Shown here piece after piece: positions 36,187-45,394 of a stretch of DNA of 64,000 nt. This DNA comes from Janthinobacterium agaricidamnosum. Lineage in GTDB: Bacteria > Pseudomonadota > Gammaproteobacteria > Burkholderiales > Burkholderiaceae_D. A program made the position numbers and the translations under genes. The notes below the pieces were generated by a model that saw only the letters and a list, made by a program, of their open reading frames with translations, had not been told where the DNA came from and did not search any database. Location of the stretch: positions 1,364,001 to 1,428,000 of the forward strand of contig NZ_CP033019.1 in assembly GCF_003667705.1 (NCBI RefSeq). The letters are read 5' to 3'. The stretch's first letter is position 1. The number at the start of each line of letters is the position of its first letter.

Positions 36187-36816
36187 ATGACCGAGAAGAT
36201 CAACATCCTGCTGGTGGACGACCACCCCCTCGTGCGCGACGGCTTGCGCGCGCGCCTGGAAGCGGTGGCGCATTTCGACGTGGTGGCCGAGGCGGGCGGC
36301 GCCGACGAAGCGCTGGCCCAGGCGCGCGCGCACCAGGTGGACCTCGTGTTGATGGATATTAATATGCGCGGCACGAACGGCATCGAGGCGACGGCGCTGT
36401 TCAAGCAGGCGTTCCCGCAGATTGCCGTGCTGATCCTGTCCATGCACGACAAGCTCGAATACGTGTCGCAAGCCATCGCCGCGGGCGCGCGCGGCTATGT
36501 ACTCAAAGATGCTCCAGGGAAAGATATTGTGTTTGCCATCGAGACGGTGATGTCCGGCGGCATTTATTACAGTGCGGCGCTGGCGCGGCAGCTGTCGCGC
36601 CCGCAAGTCCACGATTCCTTCCTCACCACGCGCGAGCAGCAAGTGCTGCAGCACATCGCGGCGGGCCAGTCGAACAAGCAGATCGCCCGCGTGCTGGACC
36701 TGAGCGTGCGCACGGTGGAGACGCACCGGCTGAACATCAAGCGCAAGCTCGGCATCGAAGGGCAGGCCGAATTGATCAAATATGCGGTCGAGCATGCACA
36801 GGGCGGCAGCGCCTGA
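36187..36816 (+). CDS. LuxR/NarL-type response regulator
   Basis: A 209-residue regulator. The receiver (residues 1-120) has LLVDDHPLVRDGLRARLEAV and the phospho-acceptor in DLVLMDINMRGTNG, with the switch Ser/Lys region LILSMHD and GYVLKDAPG. The C-terminal HTH (about 140-205) has LTTREQQVLQHIAAGQSNKQ and LDLSVRTVETHRLNIKRKLG. It follows its cognate kinase directly. Given the divergent cstA, it probably activates that gene, but no binding site was identified. Confidence 0.94.
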   Translation: MTEKINILLVDDHPLVRDGLRARLEAVAHFDVVAEAGGADEALAQARAHQVDLVLMDINMRGTNGIEATALFKQAFPQIAVLILSMHDKLEYVSQAIAAGARGYVLKDAPGKDIVFAIETVMSGGIYYSAALARQLSRPQVHDSFLTTREQQVLQHIAAGQSNKQIARVLDLSVRTVETHRLNIKRKLGIEGQAELIKYAVEHAQGGSA

Positions 36817-37021
36817 GAAGGCGCGCGCGGCGGCACCCGCATGCCAGGCGGGTCTCGCGGGGGAATGTTCTTTTTGAATATTTATTGCCAAAATTAAACT
36901 GTTTCATGGGTGAGATTCGGATAGAATGAATCTCGCTGTCGAAATGGCATCCCTGTCGGGCCAGGGTTGCCAATGCTGGTCAGTTTATTTACTATGGCGC
37001 CCTACCCACACTGAGATACCG

Positions 37022-38194
37022 ATGTCAGCGTCTGAATCAAACCTGTTTCCGTTGGTGGGATTACAAGCAGTAGCCAATGCTCATAACGAGTGGGTCGCTG
37101 TTACCCTGCATGTACCGCAGGCCTCGACGGCGTCGCTGCTGGCGGCGCTGGCCGCCGCCGATGCGTATGCCTTCCTGGCGCCGCTCGACTGCATCATTCC
37201 CCTGGCCGACCCGCATGGCGTGGACGAGGCCGTGCTGGCGCAACTGGCGCCGCAACGCACCATCTTCCGTTTGCCTGCCCATCTTGCCGGCGACAAAGCG
37301 CTGCAGAAAAAATGCCGGCAATGGCGCGACGCCGGCTACCGCATCCTGCTCGATGGCGCCGAGGCCGGTCCCGTGGTGGCGGCGCAGGTCGACGCGCGCG
37401 CGCTCAGCTTTGACGCGGCCGGCGCCCGCCCGGCCCTGCATCAGCTGCTGCCCCTGCCGGGGCCGCACCTGGCCTACAACATCGCCGACGCGGGGCAGAT
37501 TGCCGAATTGCAAGAACTCGGCGTGAGCTGGTTTGCCGGCGATTACGCCCTGCAGCATGCGCGCCAGCAAAGCGAGCCGGAAGACGCCACGTCGCGCCGC
37601 CGCGTGCTGGCGCTGCTGGGTCTGCTGGCCCGTGATGCCGACGCGCACGAGCTGGAAGTGCCGCTCAAGCAAGACCCATCGCTCAGCTATCATCTATTAA
37701 AACTGGTTAATTCCGCCGCCTTCGGTTTCACGGCGCCGATTAGCAGCTTCAGCCAGGCCATCACCCTGCTGGGCCGGCGCCAGCTGCAGCGCTGGCTGCA
37801 ACTGCTGCTGTATGCGCGCCAGCAAGATGACGGCAAGATCCACGCGCTGCTGCCGCTGGCGGCCGTGCGCGCGGCGCAGATGGAAGCGCTGTGCCAGCTG
37901 CGCGGCGGAGACCGCGACGCGCAAGACCTGGCCTTCATGGCAGGCGTGTTTTCCCTGCTCGACGTCCTGCTGGGCATGCCGATGGAAGACATCATCGCCA
38001 CCCTGAACCTGGCGCCCGAAGTGAGCACGGCCTTGCTCGAGCGTAATGGCGAGCTGGGCACCTTGCTGGCGCTGGTCGAAAGCGCCACGCCGCCGCCCGA
38101 CGGCTTGCGCCGCGCCGGCATCGATGGAGAAACCTATTGGCGCAGCCTGCTGCAGGCCTACCAATGGGCCATCCAGGTCAGCCGGAACCTCTAG
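37022..38194 (+). CDS. EAL-like/HDOD domain signalling protein
   Basis: A 390-residue protein. I start at ATG 37022 ([20 protein letters not shown]). The N-terminal part (about 1-180) looks like a degenerate EAL domain without an EAL motif. Residues about 190-380 form an HDOD domain ([41 protein letters not shown]). This architecture matches the YuxH/CdgJ-like group, which regulates motility in studied bacteria without phosphodiesterase activity. The following GGDEF-EAL gene begins 2 bp later, so the two are cotranscribed. Confidence 0.85.
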   Translation: MSASESNLFPLVGLQAVANAHNEWVAVTLHVPQASTASLLAALAAADAYAFLAPLDCIIPLADPHGVDEAVLAQLAPQRTIFRLPAHLAGDKALQKKCRQWRDAGYRILLDGAEAGPVVAAQVDARALSFDAAGARPALHQLLPLPGPHLAYNIADAGQIAELQELGVSWFAGDYALQHARQQSEPEDATSRRRVLALLGLLARDADAHELEVPLKQDPSLSYHLLKLVNSAAFGFTAPISSFSQAITLLGRRQLQRWLQLLLYARQQDDGKIHALLPLAAVRAAQMEALCQLRGGDRDAQDLAFMAGVFSLLDVLLGMPMEDIIATLNLAPEVSTALLERNGELGTLLALVESATPPPDGLRRAGIDGETYWRSLLQAYQWAIQVSRNL

Positions 38195-38195
38195 C

Positions 38196-40241
38196 ATGAC
38201 CCTGTTTCCGGTGTCGGATTTCCTCGCTGACAGCGCCGCCCTGTGCGACGCCGTCGTGCGTTTGCGCGGCTCTGCGCTGGTAGCTGAGCTGGGCCGTATC
38301 GCCAGCACCGTGATGGCCAGCCCGCATGGCCAGTTCCTGCCCGCGGCCAGTACGGACGCCGCTGCGCCAGCCGTGCCGTTTCCCCGCGATACGCCCGCGT
38401 TGTTGCAGGAAGTCAGCTTCGACGGCCATTGCTTCGGCCATTACAGCGTGGCCGGCCGCCCGCTGTATAACGATGCCGACCGCCGCCACCTGGCCAGCCT
38501 GGCATCGTTGACGGCCGGCGTCTTGCAGGTGCATTCGCTGGCGCAACGCTCGACCCATGCCTACGCGCAAGTCGAAGCCTTGCTGGCGCAGCAGACGCAA
38601 ATCCTCGACCAGTTGCACGAATCCGTGCTGACGATGGACTTGACGGGCTACATCACCAGCTGGAACAAGGGCGCCGAGCGCCTGTTCGGCTACACCTCGG
38701 TGGAAGCCGTGGGGCGCAACATCCTGTTCCTGTACGACGACGAAGACACGGGTTTCCACGACGCCTTCCTGGAGCAGGGAGGGCGCCTGATGGAGGTGCG
38801 CCGGCGAAAGAAGTCGGGCGAGGTCTTCTGGGCCAGCCTGTCCTTGTCGCCGCTGCAAGACCTGGACGACAAGCCCATCGGACTCATCGCCTACCTGACG
38901 GACATCACGGAACGCAAGCTGGCCGAAGAGCGGCTGCACCACCTGGCCTACTACGACCCGCTGACCAGCCTGCCCAACCGTACCTTGCTGGCCAAACTGG
39001 TCGACCAGGCTCTCAGCGTGGCGCAGCGCAGCAAGATGCTTGGTTGCGTGCTGTTCATCGACCTGAACCGTTTTAAGCTGATCAACGACACCCTGGGCCG
39101 GCGCATCGGCGACGAACTGCTGCGCCAGGTCTCCTTGCGTTTCCGCCAGGTATTGCGTGACCAGGACCTGGTGGCCCGCCTGGGCGGCGACGAGTTCGCC
39201 GTCGGCCTGTTCGACATCGGCCAGCATTTCGAAGCGAGCATGGTGGCGCAAAAGCTCCTCGCCTCGCTGGTGGAGCCGTTCCTGATCGAGGACCACGACC
39301 TGCGCGTGGGCGCCAGCATCGGCATCAGCGTGTATCCGCAGGACGGGCAGGATGCGGAAACCCTGCTGCGCCTGGCCGACATCGCCATGTACCGCGCCAA
39401 GCAGGATAGCGGCGGCGAAGCGGAAAGCGTGGCCTTCTACAGCCAGGACATGAACCAGGGCATGCAGGCGCGCATGCGCCTGGAAACGGGCTTGCGCCAG
39501 GCCCTGTCGGAGCAGCAACTGCTGCTGCACTACCAGCCGAAGTATGCGCTCGGCAGCGGGCGCATCATCGGCGCCGAAGCACTGGTGCGCTGGCATCACC
39601 CGCAGCACGGCATGATCCCGCCCGCCGAATTCATCCCCTTGGCCGAATCGACGGGCCTGGTGGTGCAGGTGGGCGAATGGGTCTTGGAAGCGGCCTGCGC
39701 CCAGGCGCAAGCATGGAAGCTGGCTGGCCTGCCGCCGATCCGCCTGGCCGTCAACGTTTCCGCGCGCGAATTCACGGCAGCCTTGCCCGCCAGGGTGGCG
39801 GCGACCCTGGCCCGCTACGGCCTGGAAGCGGCCTGGCTGGAACTGGAAATCACGGAAAGCACCCTGATGCACAACATCGAGAGGGTCATCGCCATCATGG
39901 ACCGCATCACGGCTCTGGGCGTGGCCCTGTCGCTGGACGACTTCGGCACCGGCTATTCGAGTCTGTCCTATTTGAAGCGCTTTCCCATCGATACCCTGAA
40001 AATCGACCGTTCGTTCACCACCGGCATCCCCACCGACGCCAGCGACTGCGCCATCGCCAGCACCATCATCAGCATTGCCCAGCAGCTGCACCACAAGGTG
40101 ATCGCCGAAGGCGTGGAGACGGCCGAGCAGCTGGCCTTCCTGAAGAGTTCCGGCTGCGACGAAGTGCAGGGCTACCTGTTCTCGCGCCCGCTGCCGGCGA
40201 GGGAGTTCGAGCGCGCGCTGCGGGAAAACTGGGGCGTATAG
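38196..40241 (+). CDS. PAS-GGDEF-EAL cyclic-di-GMP enzyme
   Basis: A 681-residue protein. I start at ATG 38196 ([18 protein letters not shown]), just past the stop of the HDOD gene. A GAF-like N-terminal region (about 1-125) is followed by PAS (about 130-255, [23 protein letters not shown]), GGDEF (about 265-420, [13 protein letters not shown]) and EAL (about 435-675, [30 protein letters not shown]). All signature residues are intact. With the genes at 26.9-31.9 kb it is the second c-di-GMP locus in the window. Confidence 0.93.
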   Translation: MTLFPVSDFLADSAALCDAVVRLRGSALVAELGRIASTVMASPHGQFLPAASTDAAAPAVPFPRDTPALLQEVSFDGHCFGHYSVAGRPLYNDADRRHLASLASLTAGVLQVHSLAQRSTHAYAQVEALLAQQTQILDQLHESVLTMDLTGYITSWNKGAERLFGYTSVEAVGRNILFLYDDEDTGFHDAFLEQGGRLMEVRRRKKSGEVFWASLSLSPLQDLDDKPIGLIAYLTDITERKLAEERLHHLAYYDPLTSLPNRTLLAKLVDQALSVAQRSKMLGCVLFIDLNRFKLINDTLGRRIGDELLRQVSLRFRQVLRDQDLVARLGGDEFAVGLFDIGQHFEASMVAQKLLASLVEPFLIEDHDLRVGASIGISVYPQDGQDAETLLRLADIAMYRAKQDSGGEAESVAFYSQDMNQGMQARMRLETGLRQALSEQQLLLHYQPKYALGSGRIIGAEALVRWHHPQHGMIPPAEFIPLAESTGLVVQVGEWVLEAACAQAQAWKLAGLPPIRLAVNVSAREFTAALPARVAATLARYGLEAAWLELEITESTLMHNIERVIAIMDRITALGVALSLDDFGTGYSSLSYLKRFPIDTLKIDRSFTTGIPTDASDCAIASTIISIAQQLHHKVIAEGVETAEQLAFLKSSGCDEVQGYLFSRPLPAREFERALRENWGV

Positions 40242-40334
40242 GTGCCTGCCCCAGCCCTTGCCGTTGGGGGAGTAAGGCCACGACAGTACTAGCCATTGGT
40301 AAGCCAGTGACCTTTATGTATAATGCTGCCATCT

Positions 40335-40424
40335 GGAAGCGTGGCCGAGTGGTTGAAGGCACTAGTCTTGAAAACTAGCGACGGGTTACACTGTTCGTGA
40401 GTTCGAATCTCACCGCTTCCGCCA
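40335..40424 (+). tRNA. tRNA-Ser (anticodon UGA)
   Basis: The acceptor strands GGAAGCG (40335-40341) and CGCTTCC (40414-40420) pair, with discriminator G and encoded CCA (40422-40424). The anticodon arm CTAGT-CTTGAAA-ACTAG gives anticodon TGA. The long variable arm (about 40379-40399) is typical of tRNA-Ser, and GTTCGAATC is the T loop. Phage integration occurred at its 3' end. Confidence 0.96.
40401..40424. other. Putative attL core at the tRNA-Ser 3' end
   Basis: The T-arm and acceptor end of the tRNA (GTTCGAATCTCACCGCTTCC and GCCA) are the usual crossover for tRNA-Ser integrases. The second copy should mark attR beyond the window. The exact core length cannot be fixed from one end. Confidence 0.55.
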
Positions 40425-40477
40425 AGTACATAAAAAATTCGTGAGTATACTCAACCTATATTCAACCGAATTTCATT

Positions 40478-40504
40478 GAAAATCAACGACTTAGCTTGAT
40501 TTTC
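40478..40504. repeat. Perfect 9-bp inverted repeat between tRNA-Ser and the integrase
   Basis: GAAAATCAA (40478-40486) and TTGATTTTC (40496-40504) are separated by 9 nt. Nearby GAGTATACTC (40442-40451) is a 10-bp palindrome. They may be integrase/excisionase arm sites or a weak terminator for the tRNA. Confidence 0.6.
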
Positions 40505-40579
40505 GGCCTTTTGAATCGCAGATTCGGAGGTATCCAAAAACCCTCTCGCAGAATGACGCGTAGGCGCAATTGTAGGTAT

Positions 40580-40612
40580 GATGCGGTTTTTCTCAAGACC
40601 GTACCTACAGGA
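40580..40612. repeat. Inverted repeat in the integrase leader
   Basis: CGGT...ACCG followed by TACCTACA on the right side pairs with TGTAGGTA starting near 40571, forming an interrupted hairpin that ends about 8 bp before the integrase ATG. It may modulate integrase translation or serve as an operator. Confidence 0.5.
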
Positions 40613-40618
40613 TATCGC

Positions 40619-41797
40619 ATGGCCATCAATACCCTTACCGACGCAGACTGCCGCCGCGCAACGCCGAATGACGGCAAGCTGCGCAAGCTATTCGATGGCC
40701 ACGGCCTGATGCTGGCCGTCCTGCCGAGCGGAAACAAGGTTTGGCGCATGGCCTATCGTAACGACCAGGGCAAGCAGCAAACTGCCGTGATTGGCCCGTA
40801 TCCGCTTGTCGGCCTCAAGGAAGCCCGCGACCGCCGCGACGCTTTGCGTTTGAAGCTGCTCGACGGGGAAGACCTCAAGCCCAAGCGCAAGACGAGCCCA
40901 TCCATTGCCCTTGATGTCGCAATCGATACCTACTGGGCCGGGCGCACGGACATCAGCGCCGGCTACAAGGCAAATGCATTACGCGCGCTGGCCATGTACG
41001 TCTCGCCAACGCTGGGCACGAAAACTGTGCGTGAAATTACCAAGGAAGACTTGATGGACGCGCTGCGCCCGATGGATGCCGCCGGCCTGTCCGTGTACGT
41101 CCGGCGCGTGCGCATGTGGGTGGGCCAGGTTCTCGACTGGTCCATCCAGCACGGCCACTGCGAAGAGAACCCCGCATCGAACATCAATTCGAAGGTCGCA
41201 TTTTCCCGCAAGCCGCGCGAAGGGTTCGCCGCCCTGGCATTGGCCGAGGTGCATCCGTTCATGGAGCGCCTGGACCTGGAAGATGAAATTCAGTCTGTGC
41301 TGGCCTGCAAGCTGCTGGCGTTGACGTGGACGCGCACGGACGAGTTGCGGCGCATGACCTGGGCGGAAGTGGAGGGCGATGTCTGGCGGATACCGGGCAA
41401 GCGCATGAAGAAGGGCCGCGAACATCTGGTGCCGCTGTCATCCCAGGCGCTAGACCTGCTGGCTGAAATGAAGCTGCGTTCGCGGGGTAGCATTTACGTT
41501 TTCCCGAACGACCGGGGCGGCAGCCGCCCCATGAGTGAAAACTCTATCCTCTACCTCATTCACCGTATCGGCTTCAAGGGTAAGATGACCGGCCACGGCT
41601 GGCGCAAGGTCGGTTCCACCTGGGCCAACGAGCACGAATACAACTCGGACCACGTCGAGGTGCAGCTCGCGCACAAGGACGGCGGCGTGCGCGGAGTGTA
41701 CAACTCGGCGGAATACCTGAAGCAGCGCCGCGTAATGCTTCAGGCCTTCGCTGACTGGCTGTTAAAGAAGCCTGATCCCAGCGGCTTGGAGCGTTGA
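40619..41797 (+). CDS. int: Tyrosine recombinase, P4/tRNA-type phage integrase
   Basis: A 392-residue integrase. ATG 40619 gives MAINTLTDADCRRATPNDGK, the normal N-terminal DUF4102 arm-binding domain (RKLFDGHGLMLAVLPSG, KVWRMAYR). The central core-binding domain spans about 105-200. The catalytic domain has the Arg in LTWTRTDELRRMTW, HGWRKVGS (His-x-x-Arg), then LAHKDGGVRGVYNSAEYLKQRR with the last His and the nucleophilic Tyr. It sits 195 bp from tRNA-Ser, the expected position next to attL. Its end overlaps the oppositely oriented AlpA-like gene by 36 bp. Confidence 0.95.
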   Translation: MAINTLTDADCRRATPNDGKLRKLFDGHGLMLAVLPSGNKVWRMAYRNDQGKQQTAVIGPYPLVGLKEARDRRDALRLKLLDGEDLKPKRKTSPSIALDVAIDTYWAGRTDISAGYKANALRALAMYVSPTLGTKTVREITKEDLMDALRPMDAAGLSVYVRRVRMWVGQVLDWSIQHGHCEENPASNINSKVAFSRKPREGFAALALAEVHPFMERLDLEDEIQSVLACKLLALTWTRTDELRRMTWAEVEGDVWRIPGKRMKKGREHLVPLSSQALDLLAEMKLRSRGSIYVFPNDRGGSRPMSENSILYLIHRIGFKGKMTGHGWRKVGSTWANEHEYNSDHVEVQLAHKDGGVRGVYNSAEYLKQRRVMLQAFADWLLKKPDPSGLER

Positions 41798-41941
41798 CAG
41801 GCGCCACCCCAGCGTGCGTTGTGTGATGGCCACGTCCGCTGGCGGTAGCTTGTTTTCCTTGACCCATCTGCGCAGCGTCTCCGAAGTGACGCCCAGCATT
41901 TTGTATAAGTCCTGTCGATAGATAATGCGGTCTTCATTCAT
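41762..41941 (-). CDS. AlpA/excisionase-like small HTH protein
   Basis: A 59-residue protein, MNEDRIIYRQDLYKMLGVTS then ETLRRWVKENKLPPAD, ending GWRLSTLQAAGIRLL. YRQDLYKMLGVTSETLRRWV is a MerR/AlpA-type winged-helix recognition unit. The ATG at 41941 overlaps the stop of the preceding gene in the same operon (ATGA). The 3' part overlaps the integrase end on the other strand. Position beside int suggests an excisionase or directionality factor. A different frame over the same DNA is also open but lacks recognisable features. Confidence 0.8.
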   Translation of the reverse strand: MNEDRIIYRQDLYKMLGVTSETLRRWVKENKLPPADVAITQRTLGWRLSTLQAAGIRLL

Positions 41942-42642
41942 TGGTTTTTTCCATTCGTGGGTTGGTTGCTTTGATGTTGGTGGAGCTGATTCTTCATGAA
42001 GTCCATTTTTCTATGAGCCTCGTCGCGTTGATCCCAGCCTTGTAGGCGCCCCGCTTCACGTTGCTGCGCCCCCCAGGTGGTGAGGTGGGTAATGATTGCC
42101 TGGCGTGTCTGCTCCACTGCTTTGGTTTCAGTGTTGCTGTATGGATCGACACATGCAGCGCGAAACCAATTCAGCAGTTCCTGGAACGCTGGCGTGTCAA
42201 CGCTTTCATCAGCTTTGGCCGAGTTGAAGGCGGCTAAAGTTTGCAGGGCTACGAGCTGGTGTTGTTCCTTAAGACCTGCCAGTACTGAAGCGAAATTGCG
42301 AAATGCCATGGCGCCGTCCAGTGGTGTATAGCCGTTGCCGAACTCTCTTGCTAAAAGATACGCACTGTCCATCACGTATTCGTGCCGTCCAGCTAGAAAT
42401 GCAAGTTCGCCTGCTGCAGCTTGGATTGCCACCATGGCGAACGCTTCTGCCTCGGTGTATTGCGGTACTTCGGCCCCACACTTGCGTGAGTCGCGCAGCC
42501 GGCAGAATTCTTTGTATTGGTCCATATGGTTTGTTTGTGCTTCAGTTGATTGATTAAATTGGCCGAAAAACAGCTTTCTTCGTTGCTTGTCACTCATGCA
42601 GACCAACTCGTCGAAATATTGCTCATTCAGGTAGCTCATCAT
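41938..42642 (-). CDS. Phage early protein of unknown function
   Basis: A 234-residue soluble protein (MMSYLNEQYFDELVCMSDKQ) that I do not recognise. It is predicted mostly helical, with a Lys/Arg/Asn/Gln-rich C-terminus (FMKNQLHQHQSNQPTNGKNQ). The base composition is lower in GC than the tail genes. It is coupled to the AlpA-like gene by overlapping stop and start codons, at the distal end of the early operon. Such positions often hold lysogeny cargo, but no toxin or nuclease motif is visible. Confidence 0.75.
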   Translation of the reverse strand: MMSYLNEQYFDELVCMSDKQRRKLFFGQFNQSTEAQTNHMDQYKEFCRLRDSRKCGAEVPQYTEAEAFAMVAIQAAAGELAFLAGRHEYVMDSAYLLAREFGNGYTPLDGAMAFRNFASVLAGLKEQHQLVALQTLAAFNSAKADESVDTPAFQELLNWFRAACVDPYSNTETKAVEQTRQAIITHLTTWGAQQREAGRLQGWDQRDEAHRKMDFMKNQLHQHQSNQPTNGKNQ

Positions 42643-42679
42643 GCGGGGATACTCTCGTCATTTTTTGCGGCGCTGCACT

Positions 42680-42889
42680 TCACCCTGGCAATGCCATATT
42701 CAGTCCGATCTGCGCACGATTTACACTCAGCACGACCATGCCGCCGCGCTCTACGGTGACGCCGCCACGGTACTTCCAGACTCGCGCAATGTCGCCTGGC
42801 TGACTGCCGGCCATAACCAGCGCGTCAAGGCGCATTTCTTCGCTAGTCAGCTTCGCTTGGAAGGATTTTTTGTAGGAGGTTTTGTTCAT
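42680..42889 (-). CDS. Small phage protein of unknown function
   Basis: A 69-residue protein, MNKTSYKKSFQAKLTSEEMR..., with a basic N-terminus and a GGVTVERGGMVVLSV beta-rich end. It is part of the chain of overlapping or abutting early genes. No family recognised. Confidence 0.6.
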   Translation of the reverse strand: MNKTSYKKSFQAKLTSEEMRLDALVMAGSQPGDIARVWKYRGGVTVERGGMVVLSVNRAQIGLNMALPG

Positions 42890-42892
42890 GGC

Positions 42893-43186
42893 TTAAAACT
42901 CCGTGGTCAAACTGCCGTCTGGCAGCCTGAACATCACATCGAATCTCACTCCGCAGTCACCGCCCATTCGCAATGCCTCGCGGTACGTGCTGCACCTACA
43001 ATGGTCCCAAACGTATTCATCCACTGTTCCAGGGGCCTCTACCACCACCCAGCGTTTCGCTTCGTGTTTCTCAGCCAGCTTCTGTGCGCGCAGCGCGCGT
43101 GCAGCTTCACGATCTGCGCTGGTTATTGATTTGCGCGGTGCGCGGACCTCTGGCGGAAACATGTCGAGCGTTGCGGTATCGTTCAT
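42893..43186 (-). CDS. Small phage early protein of unknown function
   Basis: A 97-residue protein beginning MNDTATLDMFPPEVRAPRKS. I use this ATG because it overlaps the end of the next upstream gene by 4 bp (43183-43186). The C-terminal half (KRWVVVEAPGTVDEYVWDHC...FDVMFRLPDGSLTTEF) looks like a compact alpha/beta fold. Function unknown. Confidence 0.68.
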   Translation of the reverse strand: MNDTATLDMFPPEVRAPRKSITSADREAARALRAQKLAEKHEAKRWVVVEAPGTVDEYVWDHCRCSTYREALRMGGDCGVRFDVMFRLPDGSLTTEF

Positions 43187-43413
43187 GCGGCCGCCAACAG
43201 GGCAGCGTGGCTGGAAACGATGGCCGCCAGCGGCACCGCCCGGAACATGCCCGGCCACTGGTGGTCCAGCTCCACCCACGCATGCAGCTCCCCATTGCCC
43301 ACGTCGCGGCGCAGGTCGTTGACGGTGCCGGCCTGGTAGCCCTCATCCGTATCGAATGTCACGCGGTCGCCACGGGCGACGCGCCGCGGCGAATTAGTCA
43401 GGGTGCTCAGCAT
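43183..43413 (-). CDS. Small phage protein, SH3-like fold suggested
   Basis: A 76-residue protein MLSTLTNSPRRVARGDRVTF... with VARGDRVTFDTDEGYQAGTV and DVGNGELHAWVELDHQWPGM, a beta-barrel pattern often seen in small phage DNA- or RNA-associated proteins. The ATG overlaps the stop of the 50-residue gene before it. Function unknown. Confidence 0.68.
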   Translation of the reverse strand: MLSTLTNSPRRVARGDRVTFDTDEGYQAGTVNDLRRDVGNGELHAWVELDHQWPGMFRAVPLAAIVSSHAALLAAA

Positions 43414-43559
43414 TGCGGTTTTCCTTTCAGTTTGGCGGTAACGCCGCACACGCCGTAGCGGTCGATGGCGGCGTCGATCACGTCGCCGCTGGATGCGGCA
43501 ACCTCAAAAAATTCAAAGCGTTCGGTTTGCGTGCGAACGATCACGGCAAAGGTGCTCAT
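43407..43559 (-). CDS. 50-residue phage early protein
   Basis: MSTFAVIVRTQTERFEFFEV...KLKGKPQC. The ATG overlaps the gpA stop (ATGA at 43556-43559), and its stop overlaps the next start, so it is clearly in a translationally coupled chain. It is too short to assign. The chain of overlaps is the main evidence that it is a gene. Confidence 0.65.
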   Translation of the reverse strand: MSTFAVIVRTQTERFEFFEVAASSGDVIDAAIDRYGVCGVTAKLKGKPQC

Positions 43560-45394
43560 GTGCCATCCCCTTCAAGGGGCGGGGAGTCAGGGACGATCAG
43601 CCGGGGGTACGGGCAGGCGTTGACGGCCGCCCAGGCGGCAATCAGTGCTGCTTTTGCCTCGTCAGGCAGGTTTGGCGTGGGCGCCGCTGGCGGCGTGGCC
43701 GGGGCAGGGCCAACGGGGTGCGTACAGTTATTTACACGAGTCCGAGGAACGGCAACCCCAACAGCCACCCCGTGCCCGCCTGTGGCCTGTACGGGCGTCC
43801 ACGTATGGCGTACGGACTTGAAGACCACGCCGATGAGGTCGCTGCAGCGCACGCCGTAGGGCGTGGTGCGCAGTGTTTCGCCGTAGCGGCCGATGACGAT
43901 TTTTTCGTCCTTGGCCAGGGTGACAACCAGTTCCTTGCGCGGCACCAGGGCGCCGCCCTGGGCGCGCAGGTATTCGGCCCAGCAGGCGCGCTTTTCGCCG
44001 TCGATCTTTTGCACGGCATCCCAGGCGCGGCGCATCGCGGCCGGCGCTTCATTGAGCATGTTTTCCTCGATGCGGCGCAGTTCGCGCCAGACGGTGACGG
44101 GCGCGCCGCCCCATTGCTGGAATTGACGGATGCCCCAGCACGCGGCCCAGGACTCGACGCGCGCTGATGGCGTCAGCTCGACATCGCCTTCGGTGTCGGC
44201 CGTGACGACGTAGCCTTCTTTCGTCTTGTGCTCGGCCACGCCGTCGATGTTCTTGGCCACGTACTTGGCGATGTAGCCGGCGGCGCTGCCCTTGGCCCAG
44301 TCGATGCGTTTCACGTCCAGGCGGCGCGCGAAGGCGCCCGGTTCGCCACGGTCCACGCGCCAGGCGTAGCGCTTCATGATGCGGATGGCGCGGCCGGCCA
44401 CGTCCTGCAGGTGCGCCGTCTTGTATTTCGGGGTGGGGCGCACGAACAGCAGCAGATGCCAATGCGGACAGCCGTCGTGATGCGGCTCGGCGATGCGAAA
44501 GCCGTACAGGCCAATACCCCGACGCGCCAGCGCGGAGCGGCACAGCGACGTCATCTTGCCCAAGTAGGCATTCGCTTCGCGCGGCGTGGAGCCGTCGAAC
44601 TTGTCGTTGGGCTTGCCGCTGTGCTGCATGGCGTGAAAGCGCGATGGGCACGTCCAGGTGATGAAGATTCCCTGGTCGCCGCATTCGCGGGCGATCTGCT
44701 CAAAGCCGTTGATGCGCAACATTAGCTCGCCGCGCCGGATGGCCTTGTTGGCCGTCGTTTTCTCGGCCAGCTCGGCGATGCTGAATTGCTGGCCGTTTTC
44801 GTTCTGCACCAGGGTGGCGGCCAGCGCCGCCGCGTTGCGGCGGTTCTGCGCCAGGCGCGACAGCACGGCGTCATTGCTGGCGTAGGGTTCGCCGCGATAG
44901 TTCACGTAGCCCAGGCGGATGTTGCCCGCTTCAAATGCGCGCTTGACGCGCTTGCGCAACTGGCGGCGCCACCAGCGGGCATCCACCAGGCGGGCGATGG
45001 TGTCGGTCATCGTGTCGAACTCGGGCAGCTCGATGCCATACGAGGCGCATTCGTCTTCCATGATCTGCAAAGCGTGCGTGTCGGACACGGCCATCCACAG
45101 CATTTTGGTGACGCCTGCCGCCGCGCGCTCGGCGGTGGCCACGATGTCGGCGTCGCTCTGCGACAGGTCGACGCCGGCCGGCACGTACAGGCCGGCGAAC
45201 TCGCGCACAAAGCCGGTGGCGACGGACTCATAGACTTTGTACCAGGACGACCAAGCCATCTTGGCCATGGCGGCCTTGATGACGCGGTTGCGCCACTTGT
45301 ATGGAATGCGGGCCAGCTCGGGAGCAAATTGCGCAGATCGCAAGAATGCTTCGTGGCGTTGCGGGGCAGGCAACAGGATTTGTTTAGATTGCAT
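43556..45394 (-). CDS. P2 gpA-like rolling-circle replication initiator endonuclease
   Basis: A 612-residue protein. The HUH motif is in PHHDGCPHWHLLLF (His311 and His313), and the two-tyrosine motif in SAAGYIAKYVAKNID (Tyr374 and Tyr378), as in the Phage_GPA family. An N-terminal helical region (FAPELARIPYKWRNRVIKAA) and a Pro/Ala-rich tail complete it. It should nick the phage origin, which in P2 lies inside gene A, to start rolling-circle replication. It overlaps the genes on both sides. Confidence 0.93.
   Translation of the reverse strand: MQSKQILLPAPQRHEAFLRSAQFAPELARIPYKWRNRVIKAAMAKMAWSSWYKVYESVATGFVREFAGLYVPAGVDLSQSDADIVATAERAAAGVTKMLWMAVSDTHALQIMEDECASYGIELPEFDTMTDTIARLVDARWWRRQLRKRVKRAFEAGNIRLGYVNYRGEPYASNDAVLSRLAQNRRNAAALAATLVQNENGQQFSIAELAEKTTANKAIRRGELMLRINGFEQIARECGDQGIFITWTCPSRFHAMQHSGKPNDKFDGSTPREANAYLGKMTSLCRSALARRGIGLYGFRIAEPHHDGCPHWHLLLFVRPTPKYKTAHLQDVAGRAIRIMKRYAWRVDRGEPGAFARRLDVKRIDWAKGSAAGYIAKYVAKNIDGVAEHKTKEGYVVTADTEGDVELTPSARVESWAACWGIRQFQQWGGAPVTVWRELRRIEENMLNEAPAAMRRAWDAVQKIDGEKRACWAEYLRAQGGALVPRKELVVTLAKDEKIVIGRYGETLRTTPYGVRCSDLIGVVFKSVRHTWTPVQATGGHGVAVGVAVPRTRVNNCTHPVGPAPATPPAAPTPNLPDEAKAALIAAWAAVNACPYPRLIVPDSPPLEGDGT

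Noticed and set aside
38178..40094. A 638-codon minus-strand frame opposite the PAS-GGDEF-EAL gene
   Set aside because: The sense strand encodes intact GGDEF and EAL motifs; the antisense product has no domain.
44049..44684. Second reading frame of about 211 codons inside the gpA gene
   Set aside because: The gpA frame carries the HUH and Tyr motifs; the other frame is Arg-rich with no start context.
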